A DNA stretch of 64,000 bases from Mediterraneibacter butyricigenes (GTDB lineage: Bacteria > Bacillota > Clostridia > Lachnospirales > Lachnospiraceae): NCBI RefSeq assembly GCF_003574295.1, contig NZ_BHGK01000001.1, positions 1,674,001-1,738,000 on the forward strand, read 5' to 3'. Below, one piece after another: positions 1-10,374 of the stretch; the first letter of the stretch is position 1; each line of letters starts with the position of its first letter. The notes under the pieces are model-generated. The model saw nothing but the letters and a program-made list of their open reading frames with translations. It ran no database searches and had not been told where the DNA came from. Made by a program: the position numbers and the translations under genes.

Positions 1-2426
<2,426 letters not shown>

Positions 2427-2445
2427 TCACTTTTTATACATAACA

Positions 2446-2507
2446 AAGACCTGACCTAAAAGAGCATACGATTCCCGGGATCGTTGCTTTCTTTTAAGTC
2501 AGGTCTT
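2446..2507 (-). terminator. Leader terminator of the bglP operon
   Basis: A long imperfect inverted repeat with outer arms AAGACCTGAC / GTCAGGTCTT and an inner CGATCCCGGGAATCG region lies between the regulator gene and bglP. Its 5' arm overlaps the antiterminator site, as expected for a mutually exclusive termination/antitermination switch. Confidence 0.8.
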
Positions 2508-2530
2508 GCTTAACTAAATAATAACAAACC
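2502..2530 (-). promoter_or_regulatory. RAT antiterminator site before bglP
   Basis: Read on the minus strand the site is GGTTTGTTATT, 8 intervening bases, then AAGCAAGACC. It resembles the ribonucleic antiterminator bound by BglG/LicT/SacT proteins and shares its last bases with the 5' arm of the following terminator. A near copy lies before the regulator gene at 3538-3567. Confidence 0.75.
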
Positions 2531-2536
2531 TGCAAT

Positions 2537-3376
2537 CTATTCCGATTGTTCGTCCAATATTCTTTTGATGTGTATTAATAAATATAATCTTTCATCTATT
2601 GTCAATTTGCAAGAATACTGTTTTTCAATATATTCTACAATCTTTCTGACTCCTGAATAAACATATTCATTCTGTTCAATCAATACTTTGTAAATCTCCT
2701 GCATACTATCCTGATAGATTGTATTGTCAAATACTCTAGCTGCAAAAAATTTCAAATGTGTCAGGAAACGTTCATATGATATCGACTTCTCATCAAATTC
2801 TATCTTAAAATATATTCTTACGATTTGAAGAACTGCATTGATCAGTTCCGTTATCTTATTGAAATCTACATCACTTCCATTTCCAAGTTCTGCCGAAATA
2901 ATGTGCATTGCTATAAATGCGGCTTCGTCTACTCCCAGATTCTCATCGTTTTGCTCCTGTATCCATTTTACCGCCTTTAATCCGATTTCATATTCTTGTG
3001 GATAAAATTTGCGAATCTCAAGCTTCATCATATTTTTTAATGCTATATTCTCACGATATCTGTCAACTGCAGAATTAATATGATCTGTAAGCGTCATGTA
3101 CAAGGAATCCCTGACTTTCAGTCCTTCTTCTCTCGCAGTCTTTACAACCCGGCTTGCAATTTCCAGATATTCTTCTGAGATTTCTTTTACTACTTCCTGT
3201 AATCTCCGGCTGTCATCGACACTTTCTAGATAATAGGTTTTATCTGCCAGTGCTTCATCCAGATTTTCACCCTTCTTTTTCTTGAACCCGATTCCAGCTC
3301 CTGTTATGATCAGTTCTCGTCCTTCCTGATCAATACTAACAACTGCATTTGTATTCAATACTCTGACTATTTTCAC
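2537..3376 (-). CDS. BglG/LicT-family transcription antiterminator
   Basis: 279-residue RNA-binding antiterminator. The N-terminal co-antiterminator domain (about 1-55: VKIVRVLNTNAVVSIDQ...ITGAGIGFKKKKGE) is followed by two PTS regulation domains, with the histidines typical of PRDs in LTDHINSAV, AFIAMHIISAEL, FLTHLKFFAARVF and LLIHIKRIL. In this family PRD phosphorylation by the PTS controls dimerisation and RNA binding. I chose the GTG start at 3376, which follows GGTGAGG and begins at the family N-terminus; the open frame extends 20 codons further upstream without homology. It leads the bgl operon and should control both itself and bglP. Confidence 0.92.
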   Translation of the reverse strand: MKIVRVLNTNAVVSIDQEGRELIITGAGIGFKKKKGENLDEALADKTYYLESVDDSRRLQEVVKEISEEYLEIASRVVKTAREEGLKVRDSLYMTLTDHINSAVDRYRENIALKNMMKLEIRKFYPQEYEIGLKAVKWIQEQNDENLGVDEAAFIAMHIISAELGNGSDVDFNKITELINAVLQIVRIYFKIEFDEKSISYERFLTHLKFFAARVFDNTIYQDSMQEIYKVLIEQNEYVYSGVRKIVEYIEKQYSCKLTIDERLYLLIHIKRILDEQSE

Positions 3377-3493
3377 GGTTACCCTCACCTTTAAACAAGC
3401 TTTAATAACTATTCCATTAATAATGTAATAAGCCATTTCTACGTAATATCCATCACCTGCCGATATCTACTGAGATCAAACGCATTAAAGTAT

Positions 3494-3542
3494 AAAAAAG
3501 ACTGCTCATAATACAAAATCCCCTTGTATAATAAACAGTCTT
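3494..3542 (-). terminator. Leader terminator upstream of the antiterminator gene
   Basis: On the minus strand arms AAGACTG and CAGTCTT enclose an inner TTATTATACAAG/TTTGTATTATGA stem and are followed by a T-rich run. It sits between the promoter region and the GTG start, so the regulator is subject to attenuation. Confidence 0.8.
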
Positions 3543-3567
3543 GCTTACCATTACGTAATAACAAACG
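3538..3567 (-). promoter_or_regulatory. RAT antiterminator site before the bglG-type gene
   Basis: On the minus strand GTTTGTTATTACG, a short gap and TAAGCAAGAC match the RAT upstream of bglP almost exactly and overlap the 5' arm of the terminator at 3494-3542. A TATAAT box lies just upstream on the same strand (3572-3577). The arrangement implies positive autoregulation. Confidence 0.75.
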
Positions 3568-3644
3568 TTTTATTATACTACCATTATTACCTGTTTTTGT
3601 CTATACCCTTTTTATTTTTTCGTCATAACACATAAATCCCCTTC

Positions 3645-3923
3645 TTATTTTTTGTGCATTTTCACATCTCTGTAAGTCATATTTATAAATACATATCCGA
3701 TCTTTCCATATTCACTGACTAGTTTTCTGAGATCATTCATGTCTGCAACAACTTCAATCTGATGATTGATTTGCTTTTCAAGCAGGAGTTTTCTCAGATA
3801 TTCTGATCGGCTAATAGATAAACAAGCAGCGCCTTGGTCTAATAAATCCAGTTCGACATCGGTAAGACGTAATCCTATAAAATGTCTGTGATTCAGTTCT
3901 TTATCTTTGTTTTTTGTTCTCAT
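3645..3923 (-). pseudogene. Truncated MobC-like relaxosome accessory protein
   Basis: 92 residues. The N-terminal two thirds (FIGLRLTDVELDLLDQGAACL, then SISRSEYLRKLLLEKQ) match the ribbon-helix-helix MobC family that helps the relaxase bind oriT. The conserved IGxNLNQIA stretch is interrupted: the protein reads YGKIGYVFINMTYRDVKMHKK and stops, where family members continue. No relaxase follows. The sequence therefore marks the broken end of a mobilisable or conjugative element. A ribbon-helix-helix regulator is a weaker alternative. Confidence 0.6.
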
Positions 3924-4024
3924 ACTCCTCCTTCCGCTGAGACTATTCCTCCCACCGGGAGTCCACGTATTTCAATATCGGCTGTCCCTTCTGATATTAG
4001 AAATAGTGCTGTGTACCCCTCTAC

Positions 4025-4057
4025 ATAACGAAACGCTCAGAGGCTGTTTTACAGTGG
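4025..4057. repeat. 33-bp inverted repeat, left copy (possible oriT region)
   Basis: The reverse complement of this 33-mer matches 5793-5825 at 31 of 33 positions; the two mismatches are adjacent. Core: CTCTGAGCGTTTCGTTAT preceded by CCACTGTAAAACA. It lies about 100 bp upstream of the MobC remnant and points toward it, where an oriT is commonly found. No nick site was identified. Confidence 0.7.
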
Positions 4058-4160
4058 GGGAAAAGAAAAAATATCAAAAAATTGATGAATAAAGATAAGC
4101 TTATGTTAGAATGGAAAAAAGAGAAAAGCGTAAAGGACGTAGTTGTGGAGAATATTTGTT

Positions 4161-4586
4161 ATGATTAGAAAGATGTTGAACGGAGATATCGATAGAGTTG
4201 CTGACATATGGTTAAAGACAAATCTGAAAGCACATTATTTTATTTCCAATCAATACTGGAAAAGTAATTATGAATTAGTGAAAGAAATGATGTCACAATC
4301 CGAAGTTTATGTGTTTGAAGTGGATAAAATGATACAAGGATTTGTAGGATTAAATGATGAATATATCGAAGGTATTTTTGTCTCTGATGAGATGCAGTCA
4401 TGTGGCATAGGTAAGCTTTTATTGGATTATATTAAGGATAAAAAAGTTAGATTACAATTAAATGTATACCAGAAGAATGCCAGAGCAATTTCTTTTTACC
4501 AAAGAGAAGGGTTCATTGTTCAATGTGAAGGTTTGGATGAAGCTACTGGTGAAAAAGAATACACCATGCTATGGAAACAAAAATAG
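4161..4586 (+). CDS. GNAT-family N-acetyltransferase
   Basis: 141 residues. The acetyl-CoA pyrophosphate loop is visible as VSDEMQSCGIGKLLLDYIKD (Q-x-x-G-x-G), followed by LQLNVYQKNARAISFYQREGFI, the C-terminal GNAT strand-helix region. The ATG at 4161 is preceded by GTGGAGA; the frame is open six codons further from a TTG. The substrate is unknown. It is the first of three small cargo genes between the 33-bp inverted repeats. Confidence 0.85.
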   Translation: MIRKMLNGDIDRVADIWLKTNLKAHYFISNQYWKSNYELVKEMMSQSEVYVFEVDKMIQGFVGLNDEYIEGIFVSDEMQSCGIGKLLLDYIKDKKVRLQLNVYQKNARAISFYQREGFIVQCEGLDEATGEKEYTMLWKQK

Positions 4587-4611
4587 AAATCGGAATTTGG
4601 AGGTAAAAAGC

Positions 4612-5160
4612 ATGATGAAGCTCGATAATTTTATTAATATGATGACGGGACACTTTAATAACAAAGAGCAGTTTGATAATATGCAGAGAGAAGGGAAAAC
4701 ATATCCTTATGCAGAACACATTAATACAATCTGTAATGAGAAAATTTTAAACCTTCCTAAAGATTTTAATGGTAAATTTGTTGTTGAAGAAAGCTACTAT
4801 GAGACAAATGGTAAACGCCATGCTTCCCCACATCTTTTCCTTATTACAGAGAAAGAAGACGGAATTGTGTTGTATTCTTATGAAATACCAGAAGGAGAAG
4901 ATAAAAGTACGTTTTCATATGATTCTATGAAAAATGTTGACTACACTGAATTGAAAAAATCTGAAAAATTCACTCCGGCGCTCTATCATGAGAAAGATGG
5001 AATCTGGGAAGGAGGCAGTACAAGCCAGTTTTCACCGGTAATGACATTTAAGCTTTGGGAAAAGTTTTCTGATAGTTGTCTGGAGGTATCTGAAAGCATG
5101 GAAGTTAATGGAAAGAAAACTTTTGGATATGATGAACCAATTATCTATAAGCGAGTATAA
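4612..5160 (+). CDS. Hypothetical protein, possibly CpcT/CpeT-like
   Basis: 182 residues with GGAGGT seven bases before the ATG at 4612. No signal peptide or membrane segment. The opening LDNFINMMTGHFNNKEQF and the mid-region beta-rich pattern distantly recall CpcT/CpeT-type beta-barrel proteins, but I cannot confirm this by eye. It follows the GNAT gene by 25 bp and was probably co-acquired with it. Confidence 0.6.
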   Translation: MMKLDNFINMMTGHFNNKEQFDNMQREGKTYPYAEHINTICNEKILNLPKDFNGKFVVEESYYETNGKRHASPHLFLITEKEDGIVLYSYEIPEGEDKSTFSYDSMKNVDYTELKKSEKFTPALYHEKDGIWEGGSTSQFSPVMTFKLWEKFSDSCLEVSESMEVNGKKTFGYDEPIIYKRV

Positions 5161-5235
5161 TCCAAGAATGAAATATTGCGATAAATTCCTATTTTTCAGG
5201 ACTGGAAAAATAGGAATTTTCGGAGGATAAGCATT

Positions 5236-5604
5236 ATGGAAATAAAAAAGATCCATCAAGATTTTTCAGTATGCAAAGTGATGGATTATTCACTTGTAAA
5301 CATAGATGCAGAATATAGTTTCATTGGGAAAACAGATGAGGAAAAATCTTTGGTATGCATTACCAGTGATGTCCCGCCAAATGTCATTCAACGTGATGAT
5401 GGCTGGAAAGGTTTTCGTATTCAGGGGATATTGGATTTTTCTTTGATTGGAATACTATCTAAAATTGCTAAGATTCTGGCAGAAAACAGTATTTCGATTT
5501 TTGCGATTTCAACCTATAACACGGACTATGTTTTGATAAAAAAGGAAAATTATCAAAAGGCTCTGGATATTCTTAAAGACTCAGGCTATGAAATCGTAGA
5601 GTGA
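5236..5604 (+). CDS. ACT-domain protein
   Basis: 122 residues. The C-terminal half (FRIQGILDFSLIGILSKIAKILAENSISIFAISTYNTDYVLIKKENYQKALDIL, given here only as the region about 62-115) has the ACT layout, with small-molecule binding expected at the GILSKIAKIL turn. Small stand-alone ACT proteins of this type are often annotated as amino-acid-binding regulators. ATG at 5236 follows CGGAGGATAAGC. It is the last cargo gene before terminator copy 1. Confidence 0.75.
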   Translation: MEIKKIHQDFSVCKVMDYSLVNIDAEYSFIGKTDEEKSLVCITSDVPPNVIQRDDGWKGFRIQGILDFSLIGILSKIAKILAENSISIFAISTYNTDYVLIKKENYQKALDILKDSGYEIVE

Positions 5605-5647
5605 CAATTTCAAGTTTGTTGAATTAAAAATGAAATAAAGTTCCAGT

Positions 5648-5691
5648 AATCATAGAGTGTATGGATTCAATTCCATATGCTCTTTTTCTTT
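5648..5691 (+). terminator. Terminator inside a 44-bp direct repeat, copy 1
   Basis: Hairpin AGAGTGTATGGA / TCCATATGCTCT with a six-base loop and a T-rich tail (5654-5690). The whole 44-bp segment recurs identically at 10749-10792, each time after a cargo gene and before integrase-derived sequence. Confidence 0.8.
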
Positions 5692-5792
5692 ACTTAATTT
5701 CATGAAAAATGTAAAAATCTAATGTTACGAGTTGCATTAAAAAAACTCGCAAGAAGACTCGTAAAAAAAAAAGTAAAAAAATTTGCTTTTGA

Positions 5793-5825
5793 CCACTGTA
5801 AAACATGCTCTGAGCGTTTCGTTAT
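5793..5825. repeat. 33-bp inverted repeat, right copy
   Basis: Partner of 4025-4057 (31 of 33 identical in inverted orientation). It lies about 50 bp upstream of the excisionase start and points toward it, mirroring the left copy's position upstream of the MobC remnant. Similarity fades gradually beyond GTTAT. Confidence 0.7.
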
Positions 5826-5874
5826 ATGAAGGGATAATTTTTCTTTCATATTTCAAAGAAAAGAGGATAAAGAA

Positions 5875-6048
5875 ATGCCAGAAAAAAGATGTTATACAGT
5901 TCAAGAGTTACAGGAAATCTTAGGAGTCAGCAGACCTACTATTTATAACCTTTTGAAGAAAAAGGAATTCCGGTGGATCCAGTTGGATGGCGGGAAGTAT
6001 CGCATCTCTAAGAAGAGTTTCGATGACTGGCTCGATAACTTGGAATAG
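5875..6048 (+). CDS. xis: Excisionase / AlpA-like helix-turn-helix protein
   Basis: 57 residues. TVQELQEILGVSRPTIYNLL is a MerR/excisionase-type helix-turn-helix, followed by the wing WIQLDGGKYRISKKSFDDWL. Such proteins bend att DNA and direct excision by a tyrosine recombinase. AAGAGGATAAAGAA precedes the ATG. The gene looks intact, but the integrase behind it is rearranged. Confidence 0.85.
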   Translation: MPEKRCYTVQELQEILGVSRPTIYNLLKKKEFRWIQLDGGKYRISKKSFDDWLDNLE

Positions 6049-6170
6049 TAAAAAACAGGGTGTTGATCAGGCAGATATTGTCTGCATCGACATCCTAAAT
6101 TTTTTTCTGGATTTGAGATATGATATAAGAAAAAACACTAACACTAAAAAAGACAGATCGATACTGGCTG

Positions 6171-7046
6171 GTGCATAAAAATGTTTTTGAATCGAAAGGG
6201 ATTGCCGAAAAGATACGAATCAATATTGCCAGCTTTGAAAAATGGTATGCCAATCAGATTAAATATCATAAAGTTACCGGAGAAGAGCCAGGGAAAGAAT
6301 TGAAATCCTGGTCCTATTCTGTTAAGGAAGTCGCGGATCTGTTGGGCGTTGATGATTATCTTGTTTATGATTTACTCAAGAAAAATCAAATGGAAGCTGT
6401 TATTCTCGATTACTGGAAACGAATACCAATTGAAGAAAACCGTGCATATGTCTTCATCAACAAAGAATCACAGCGTATAAGAAAAGAATCGTTGAATGCA
6501 TTGGATGGAAAAGATGTGTTGTTGGTATTTCCGACAAATCATAAGAAGAATTCTACGGTCCGTATTCTGAAAACACCGAAGACAGAAAGCAGTGTGCGTA
6601 AGATATTCTTACCAAAGAGCGTCGCTAATATGTTGGTAGACTGGAAAGCGGAACAGGATGAAATGAAAGAAATCCTTGGTGATGAATATATGGACTATAA
6701 TCTCCCACCGGTTGTATTTCACAGTTTTCGTCATAGCAGCGTTACTTATAAGCTGAAATTGAATGGTGGAGACATCAAAGCGGTACAGGGTGATTCCGGT
6801 CATGCTCAGGTCAATATGGTTACGGATGTGTACTCTCATATTCTGGATGATGACCGAAGGAAAAATGCAGAGCTTTTTGAAGAAGCATTTTATGAGAAAA
6901 AGAATCTGGATCCACAGATGCATGTACAGCAGGAAAATAATAATGCAACTGTTGCTGATGAAGTCGATCCGGAACTTCTGGCAAAAGTGTTGGCAAATCC
7001 AGAGATGCGGGCATTGCTCAATTCACTGGCGAAGACGATGAAGTAA
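6171..7046 (+). pseudogene. Tyrosine integrase fused by deletion to helix-turn-helix remnants
   Basis: 291 codons. Residues about 1-85 are helix-turn-helix material (tail of one domain, KIRINIASFEKWYANQ; then a second, YSVKEVADLLGVDDYLVYDLL up to YWKRIPIEE). From NRAYVFINKESQRI on, the sequence is tyrosine recombinase: the PKTESSVRKIFLP strand with its lysine, the HSFRHSS box (H-x-x-R), DSGHAQ, and the nucleophile Tyr in DVYSHI. The first catalytic arginine and the SAM-like core-binding domain are absent, and the spacing between KEILGDEYMDYN and FHSFRHSS is unusually short. I infer an in-frame deletion that joined two neighbouring genes. Recombinase activity is unlikely. Confidence 0.7.
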
Positions 7047-7133
7047 TGAAAAATAGTGAAAAAATAGTGTAATTTTAGTGGAAAAACAATTCATAAAACG
7101 ATATAATATATGGATGAAATGGAGGTGGATCAT

Positions 7134-8234
7134 GTGATTAAGGTTACGCTAACAAATGAAATTTTAAAAAGAATATCGGAAATAGACGAAAAGCGTTTTT
7201 TTCTTAGTACGATAGAAATGCCACCTGTTATAAAAAACAGACTTAGAAAAAACTCTAAGAAAAAAAGTTCCTATGCTTCTAATAAGATTGAAGGAAATCC
7301 ATTAACTGAAAAACAGGCAAATGAGGCTATTGATAGTGATCCTCACAAACATTTTTTAAAGCCAGAACAGGAAGTTCGTAATTACTTTTTGGCTTTAAAT
7401 TTTTTAGAAGAAAAACTGAAAAAGAAAGAAGTTTTTTCAAAAGAAATGATTTTAGAAGTGCAGGCAATGGTTGAAAAAGGTGCGTCAAAAGAAAAGATAG
7501 GCTTAAGAGGCCCTATGCCACCTGGAATGTTATTTGCAGTATATGATTCCGAAACAGGCGCAGCGGAATATATTCCACCAGAGTATATTGATATTCCAGA
7601 CTTGTTGGATGAACTTGTTGAATATGTAAATACTACAGATGATCATCCGCTGATTATTGCTGCTGTAGTTCATTATCAATTGGTTACCATTCATCCTTTT
7701 GAAGATGGAAATGGAAGAACCGCCAGATTAATGTCAGGCTATATTCTTGATTATTATGGATATGGTTTTAATGGAATAGGTTCTCTGGAAGAGTATTTTG
7801 CCTATGATCCAGATGAGTATTATGCATCACTGCAAATGGGGTTACCGGCGTTATATTATTCAGGAAGAGAAAATCCTCCTCATCCGGAAATTTGGATCAA
7901 TTATTTTTTGCGGATGATGGAATTGTATTCTAAAAAGGTATATGAATTATCAAAAACATCCGAAAACGACGAGTTAGATGGAAGTCTATCTTATTTAAAT
8001 GCAAAAGAAAAAGAATTCTTAGCATTTCTGTTAAAAAAGCGATTATATGAGTTTACACCAATTGAAGTAAGCAAAATGCTTGGTGTAACCAACAAAACGA
8101 TTATTAATCGATGTGCAAAGCTGGTAAATAATGGTTTGTTAATTCCAATCATTGTAAAGACACGAGTCCGATCTTATCGGTTAAGTGATTTTTCAAAGAC
8201 AAATGAGAAAAAAATTTTGAAAAAAATATCGTAA
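7134..8234 (+). CDS. Fic-family AMP-transferase-like protein with C-terminal winged helix
   Basis: 366 residues. The Fic motif HPFEDGNGRTAR is complete (catalytic His, Asp/Glu metal ligand, phosphate-binding GNGR). An N-terminal inhibitory helix SNKIEGN fits the (S/T)xxxE(G/N) signature, so the enzyme is probably autoinhibited (class II layout). A C-terminal winged helix (about 300-355, TPIEVSKMLGVTNKTIINRCAKL) suggests DNA binding. I chose GTG 7134, eight bases after GGAGG, rather than ATG 7110 which precedes that site. Target protein unknown. Confidence 0.9.
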   Translation: MIKVTLTNEILKRISEIDEKRFFLSTIEMPPVIKNRLRKNSKKKSSYASNKIEGNPLTEKQANEAIDSDPHKHFLKPEQEVRNYFLALNFLEEKLKKKEVFSKEMILEVQAMVEKGASKEKIGLRGPMPPGMLFAVYDSETGAAEYIPPEYIDIPDLLDELVEYVNTTDDHPLIIAAVVHYQLVTIHPFEDGNGRTARLMSGYILDYYGYGFNGIGSLEEYFAYDPDEYYASLQMGLPALYYSGRENPPHPEIWINYFLRMMELYSKKVYELSKTSENDELDGSLSYLNAKEKEFLAFLLKKRLYEFTPIEVSKMLGVTNKTIINRCAKLVNNGLLIPIIVKTRVRSYRLSDFSKTNEKKILKKIS

Positions 8235-8247
8235 TAAAATATAAAAT

Positions 8248-8430
8248 TTGCCAGTCAAAAACGCATTGACAAACCGCCTCGTATGCGTTATATTATTTAT
8301 AGACAAGAAAATATCTTGTGCTTTCGATAGAAAGTTTAATTGGATACTGTTTACCATGATCGAACGTACGAAGCATGGTGGTCATATAACAGATGTCGAT
8401 GGTAATATCAAGGCATTCCCCGATTATTAG
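8248..8430 (+). other. Short open frame of unknown status
   Basis: A 60-codon frame overlaps the strong promoter at 8266-8294, so only its distal part could be translated from that transcript; an internal ATG at 8357 would give 24 residues. No ribosome site stands out and no family is recognised. The stretch 8431-8585 after it shows no gene. Confidence 0.25.
8266..8294 (+). promoter_or_regulatory. Near-consensus sigma-A promoter
   Basis: TTGACA (8266-8271), a 17-base spacer and TATATT (8289-8294). Just downstream is the palindrome ACAAGA-AAATA-TCTTGT (about 8302-8318), which could be an operator. No convincing gene follows before the tRNA scar. Confidence 0.65.
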
Positions 8431-8585
8431 CTGGAGCAAACAATCAGCGAACTTTCAGAGCTTTACAGAGCTTGACAGAGGGGGGATTCAGAATAACTCG
8501 AATTGAATCGGAAACAGTTTTATATAGTGCCCCACTTGGGTTTACCTTACCTCAGATTGACAGAGAGTGACAATAGGTTGGAGCT

Positions 8586-8627
8586 CTCCTAAGCGAGGGG
8601 TCGGAGGTTCAAATCCTCTTGGCGACG
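8586..8627 (+). other. 3' fragment of tRNA-Arg(CCU), probable att site
   Basis: These 42 bases are exactly anticodon loop to discriminator: loop CTCCTAA (anticodon CCT), 3' anticodon strand GCGAG, variable GGGTC, T-arm GGAGG-TTCAAAT-CCTCT, acceptor strand TGGCGAC and discriminator G. Upstream bases cannot form the 5' anticodon strand (would need CTCGC), D-arm or acceptor. This is the footprint left when an element integrates at a tRNA anticodon loop and carries a replacement 3' end. The intact tRNA is not in the window. Confidence 0.75.
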
Positions 8628-8633
8628 GGCTTC

Positions 8634-8680
8634 AAAGCGTTCGAAAATGTTAGCTGGATTAGCTGACATCGAACGCTTTT
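8634..8680 (+). terminator. Terminator just after the tRNA fragment
   Basis: Arms AAAGCGTTCGA and TCGAACGCTTT (perfect 11 bp), with an inner TGTTAGCT/AGCTGACA pairing and a T-rich tail. Probably the original terminator of the tRNA transcript. Confidence 0.7.
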
Positions 8681-8772
8681 GTTATTTTCTAATCACGTTC
8701 GTGACATGATTTTCCATTCAAAATGATTAATTTCCAGCTAACGCAATCCGATTTTTGTTAGCTGACAGCTAA
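8650..8772. repeat. Cluster of five TTAGCTG/CAGCTAA heptamers
   Basis: TTAGCTG at 8650, 8659 and 8758; CAGCTAA at 8735 and 8766. The last pair forms the 15-bp palindrome TTAGCTGACAGCTAA. The cluster follows the tRNA scar; arm-type integrase sites or an operator are possible readings. The rest of 8681-8865 holds no gene. Confidence 0.5.
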
Positions 8773-8865
8773 TCAAAATCACCTGTTTGCAAACATGGGT
8801 TTTAGGAAGTTTGGTGTGTGCGGTAATATACTATATTCAGAAAAACTATTCAGGAGGGTGTTAGT

Positions 8866-10374
8866 GTGAGAAAATCAGATTGGGTAAAATGGTTGATCGT
8901 GATTCCGGCAATGCTAGGCATTGTGTTGGTAACCTATGTGGATCGTATAACAGATATCTGGGGATTTGGTGCATTTAGCTGCCAGCTGATTGCGATTTTA
9001 GAATTGGCTTATGGTATGCGAATCGCGATGCTGGCACAGAGTAGAAAGAAGTCCTACCGGTTAACACCGGAAGAACGACATGAGTATGCACAGTATTTAT
9101 ATGAGAAACAATATCAACGTTACCCTGCTGTGGCGAATCAGATGCTTTTGGTTATGGCAAGGATGAGTATACTTCTTGACAATTATGAACGGACTACACA
9201 GGAGCTGGAAGATATTTGTATAGATAAATTTAATCCGGCACAGTTGAAGGTGTATTATTACCTGAAAGTGGTTACAGCAGTAGTGGCAGGAGATACAGAA
9301 GGACTTCAAGAGAGCCAGATGCGTTATGCAGGGATTCCGGATACTAAATGTGTATATCCGCCAGAAACTGAGCTTGATGAGTGGGTCGAGCAGAGAGATA
9401 CAGTGCAGATGACAGAAGCACTGAAAAAGGCAGTGCCGGATAAGAAAGAGCATCCGGTACGGATCAGTGTCATTACTTTGATTCTTGCATATAGTACCTT
9501 CTTTTACGGATTGTGGTATGGTATAAACCGTGATATGGGATATGAAGTGAGATATCGTTTCGCAGAAATATCGATTGCTGTTATTACAATCAGTCTGGCG
9601 AGTCTTTTAATCTGGGGAATCGTAAGCTTGTACAGACACAATTGCCAGGCATTATCCATACAGCCTGGTAAAAACAGAGTGGCATTAATAATCATTTTTG
9701 GAGCTGCTGCGATATTTACACTTTTGATTATTGGAATGAGTGGTCTGAGTGTAGTGTTCGGAATGGATGGAGAGGAGACGGTGACTGGTCATGACAGCAA
9801 ATATACGTATATAACCGTGCAGGAGGATTATGGCGGCGAGCGGAGATATCGAACCAATAATCCATTTGTTATGCAGAGTATGGATGGTCTGTGGTGGTCT
9901 TCGGATTCTTCGGATATAATGGATGCTGAAGAAGATAACGAAGAATCATCGGATGCGGATACAGAGGATTTACCAGTGACAGAAGATACTCAGAACGGAG
10001 ATGTGGTAGAAGATTATGAGGCAGAAGGACAGCATGATGGTCTGACGATTCAAAATGCGATGCTGGCGGTCTATAATTATCTTCAGGAGAATAATGCACT
10101 TCAAAATATGGCCTTCAGTTACACTGCGAATGCAAAAGGAGAAGTCTATGGTATTGTCAGTGAAACGCAGGAAACAAAAGATGGTAATATGGTAAATGTA
10201 AGATATTGTCTGTATGACAACGGAGCGAAGACGGATGCGGATGGTAATTCTTGCGAAGAACTGGTGTTAGAAAAAGTATATCCAGACGGTAATTACGAGA
10301 CCGAATTGGTAGATTTTTATCTGGTAAATACGGATACGATGCAGGTGACAGATGAACAGAAGAATACGTGGTAA
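8866..10374 (+). CDS. Multi-pass membrane protein of unknown function
   Basis: 502 residues from a GTG preceded by AGGAGGGTG. Two hydrophobic segments lie near the N-terminus (about 8-50), a soluble stretch with TPR-like helical spacing follows (about 65-195), then three more membrane segments (about 197-300). An acidic linker (SDIMDAEEDNEESSDADTEDL) leads to a C-terminal globular domain with a DADGNSCEEL segment. No enzyme motif. Its 3' end overlaps the next frame by 23 bp. I do not recognise a named family. Confidence 0.75.
   Translation: MRKSDWVKWLIVIPAMLGIVLVTYVDRITDIWGFGAFSCQLIAILELAYGMRIAMLAQSRKKSYRLTPEERHEYAQYLYEKQYQRYPAVANQMLLVMARMSILLDNYERTTQELEDICIDKFNPAQLKVYYYLKVVTAVVAGDTEGLQESQMRYAGIPDTKCVYPPETELDEWVEQRDTVQMTEALKKAVPDKKEHPVRISVITLILAYSTFFYGLWYGINRDMGYEVRYRFAEISIAVITISLASLLIWGIVSLYRHNCQALSIQPGKNRVALIIIFGAAAIFTLLIIGMSGLSVVFGMDGEETVTGHDSKYTYITVQEDYGGERRYRTNNPFVMQSMDGLWWSSDSSDIMDAEEDNEESSDADTEDLPVTEDTQNGDVVEDYEAEGQHDGLTIQNAMLAVYNYLQENNALQNMAFSYTANAKGEVYGIVSETQETKDGNMVNVRYCLYDNGAKTDADGNSCEELVLEKVYPDGNYETELVDFYLVNTDTMQVTDEQKNTW

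Noticed and set aside
4462-4611. Upstream extension of the 4612 gene
   Set aside because: The open frame overlaps the GNAT gene in another frame; the GGAGGT site fixes the start at 4612.
8576-8627. Complete tRNA gene
   Set aside because: No 5' acceptor strand, D-arm or 5' anticodon strand can be formed upstream; only the 3' 42 bases are tRNA-like.
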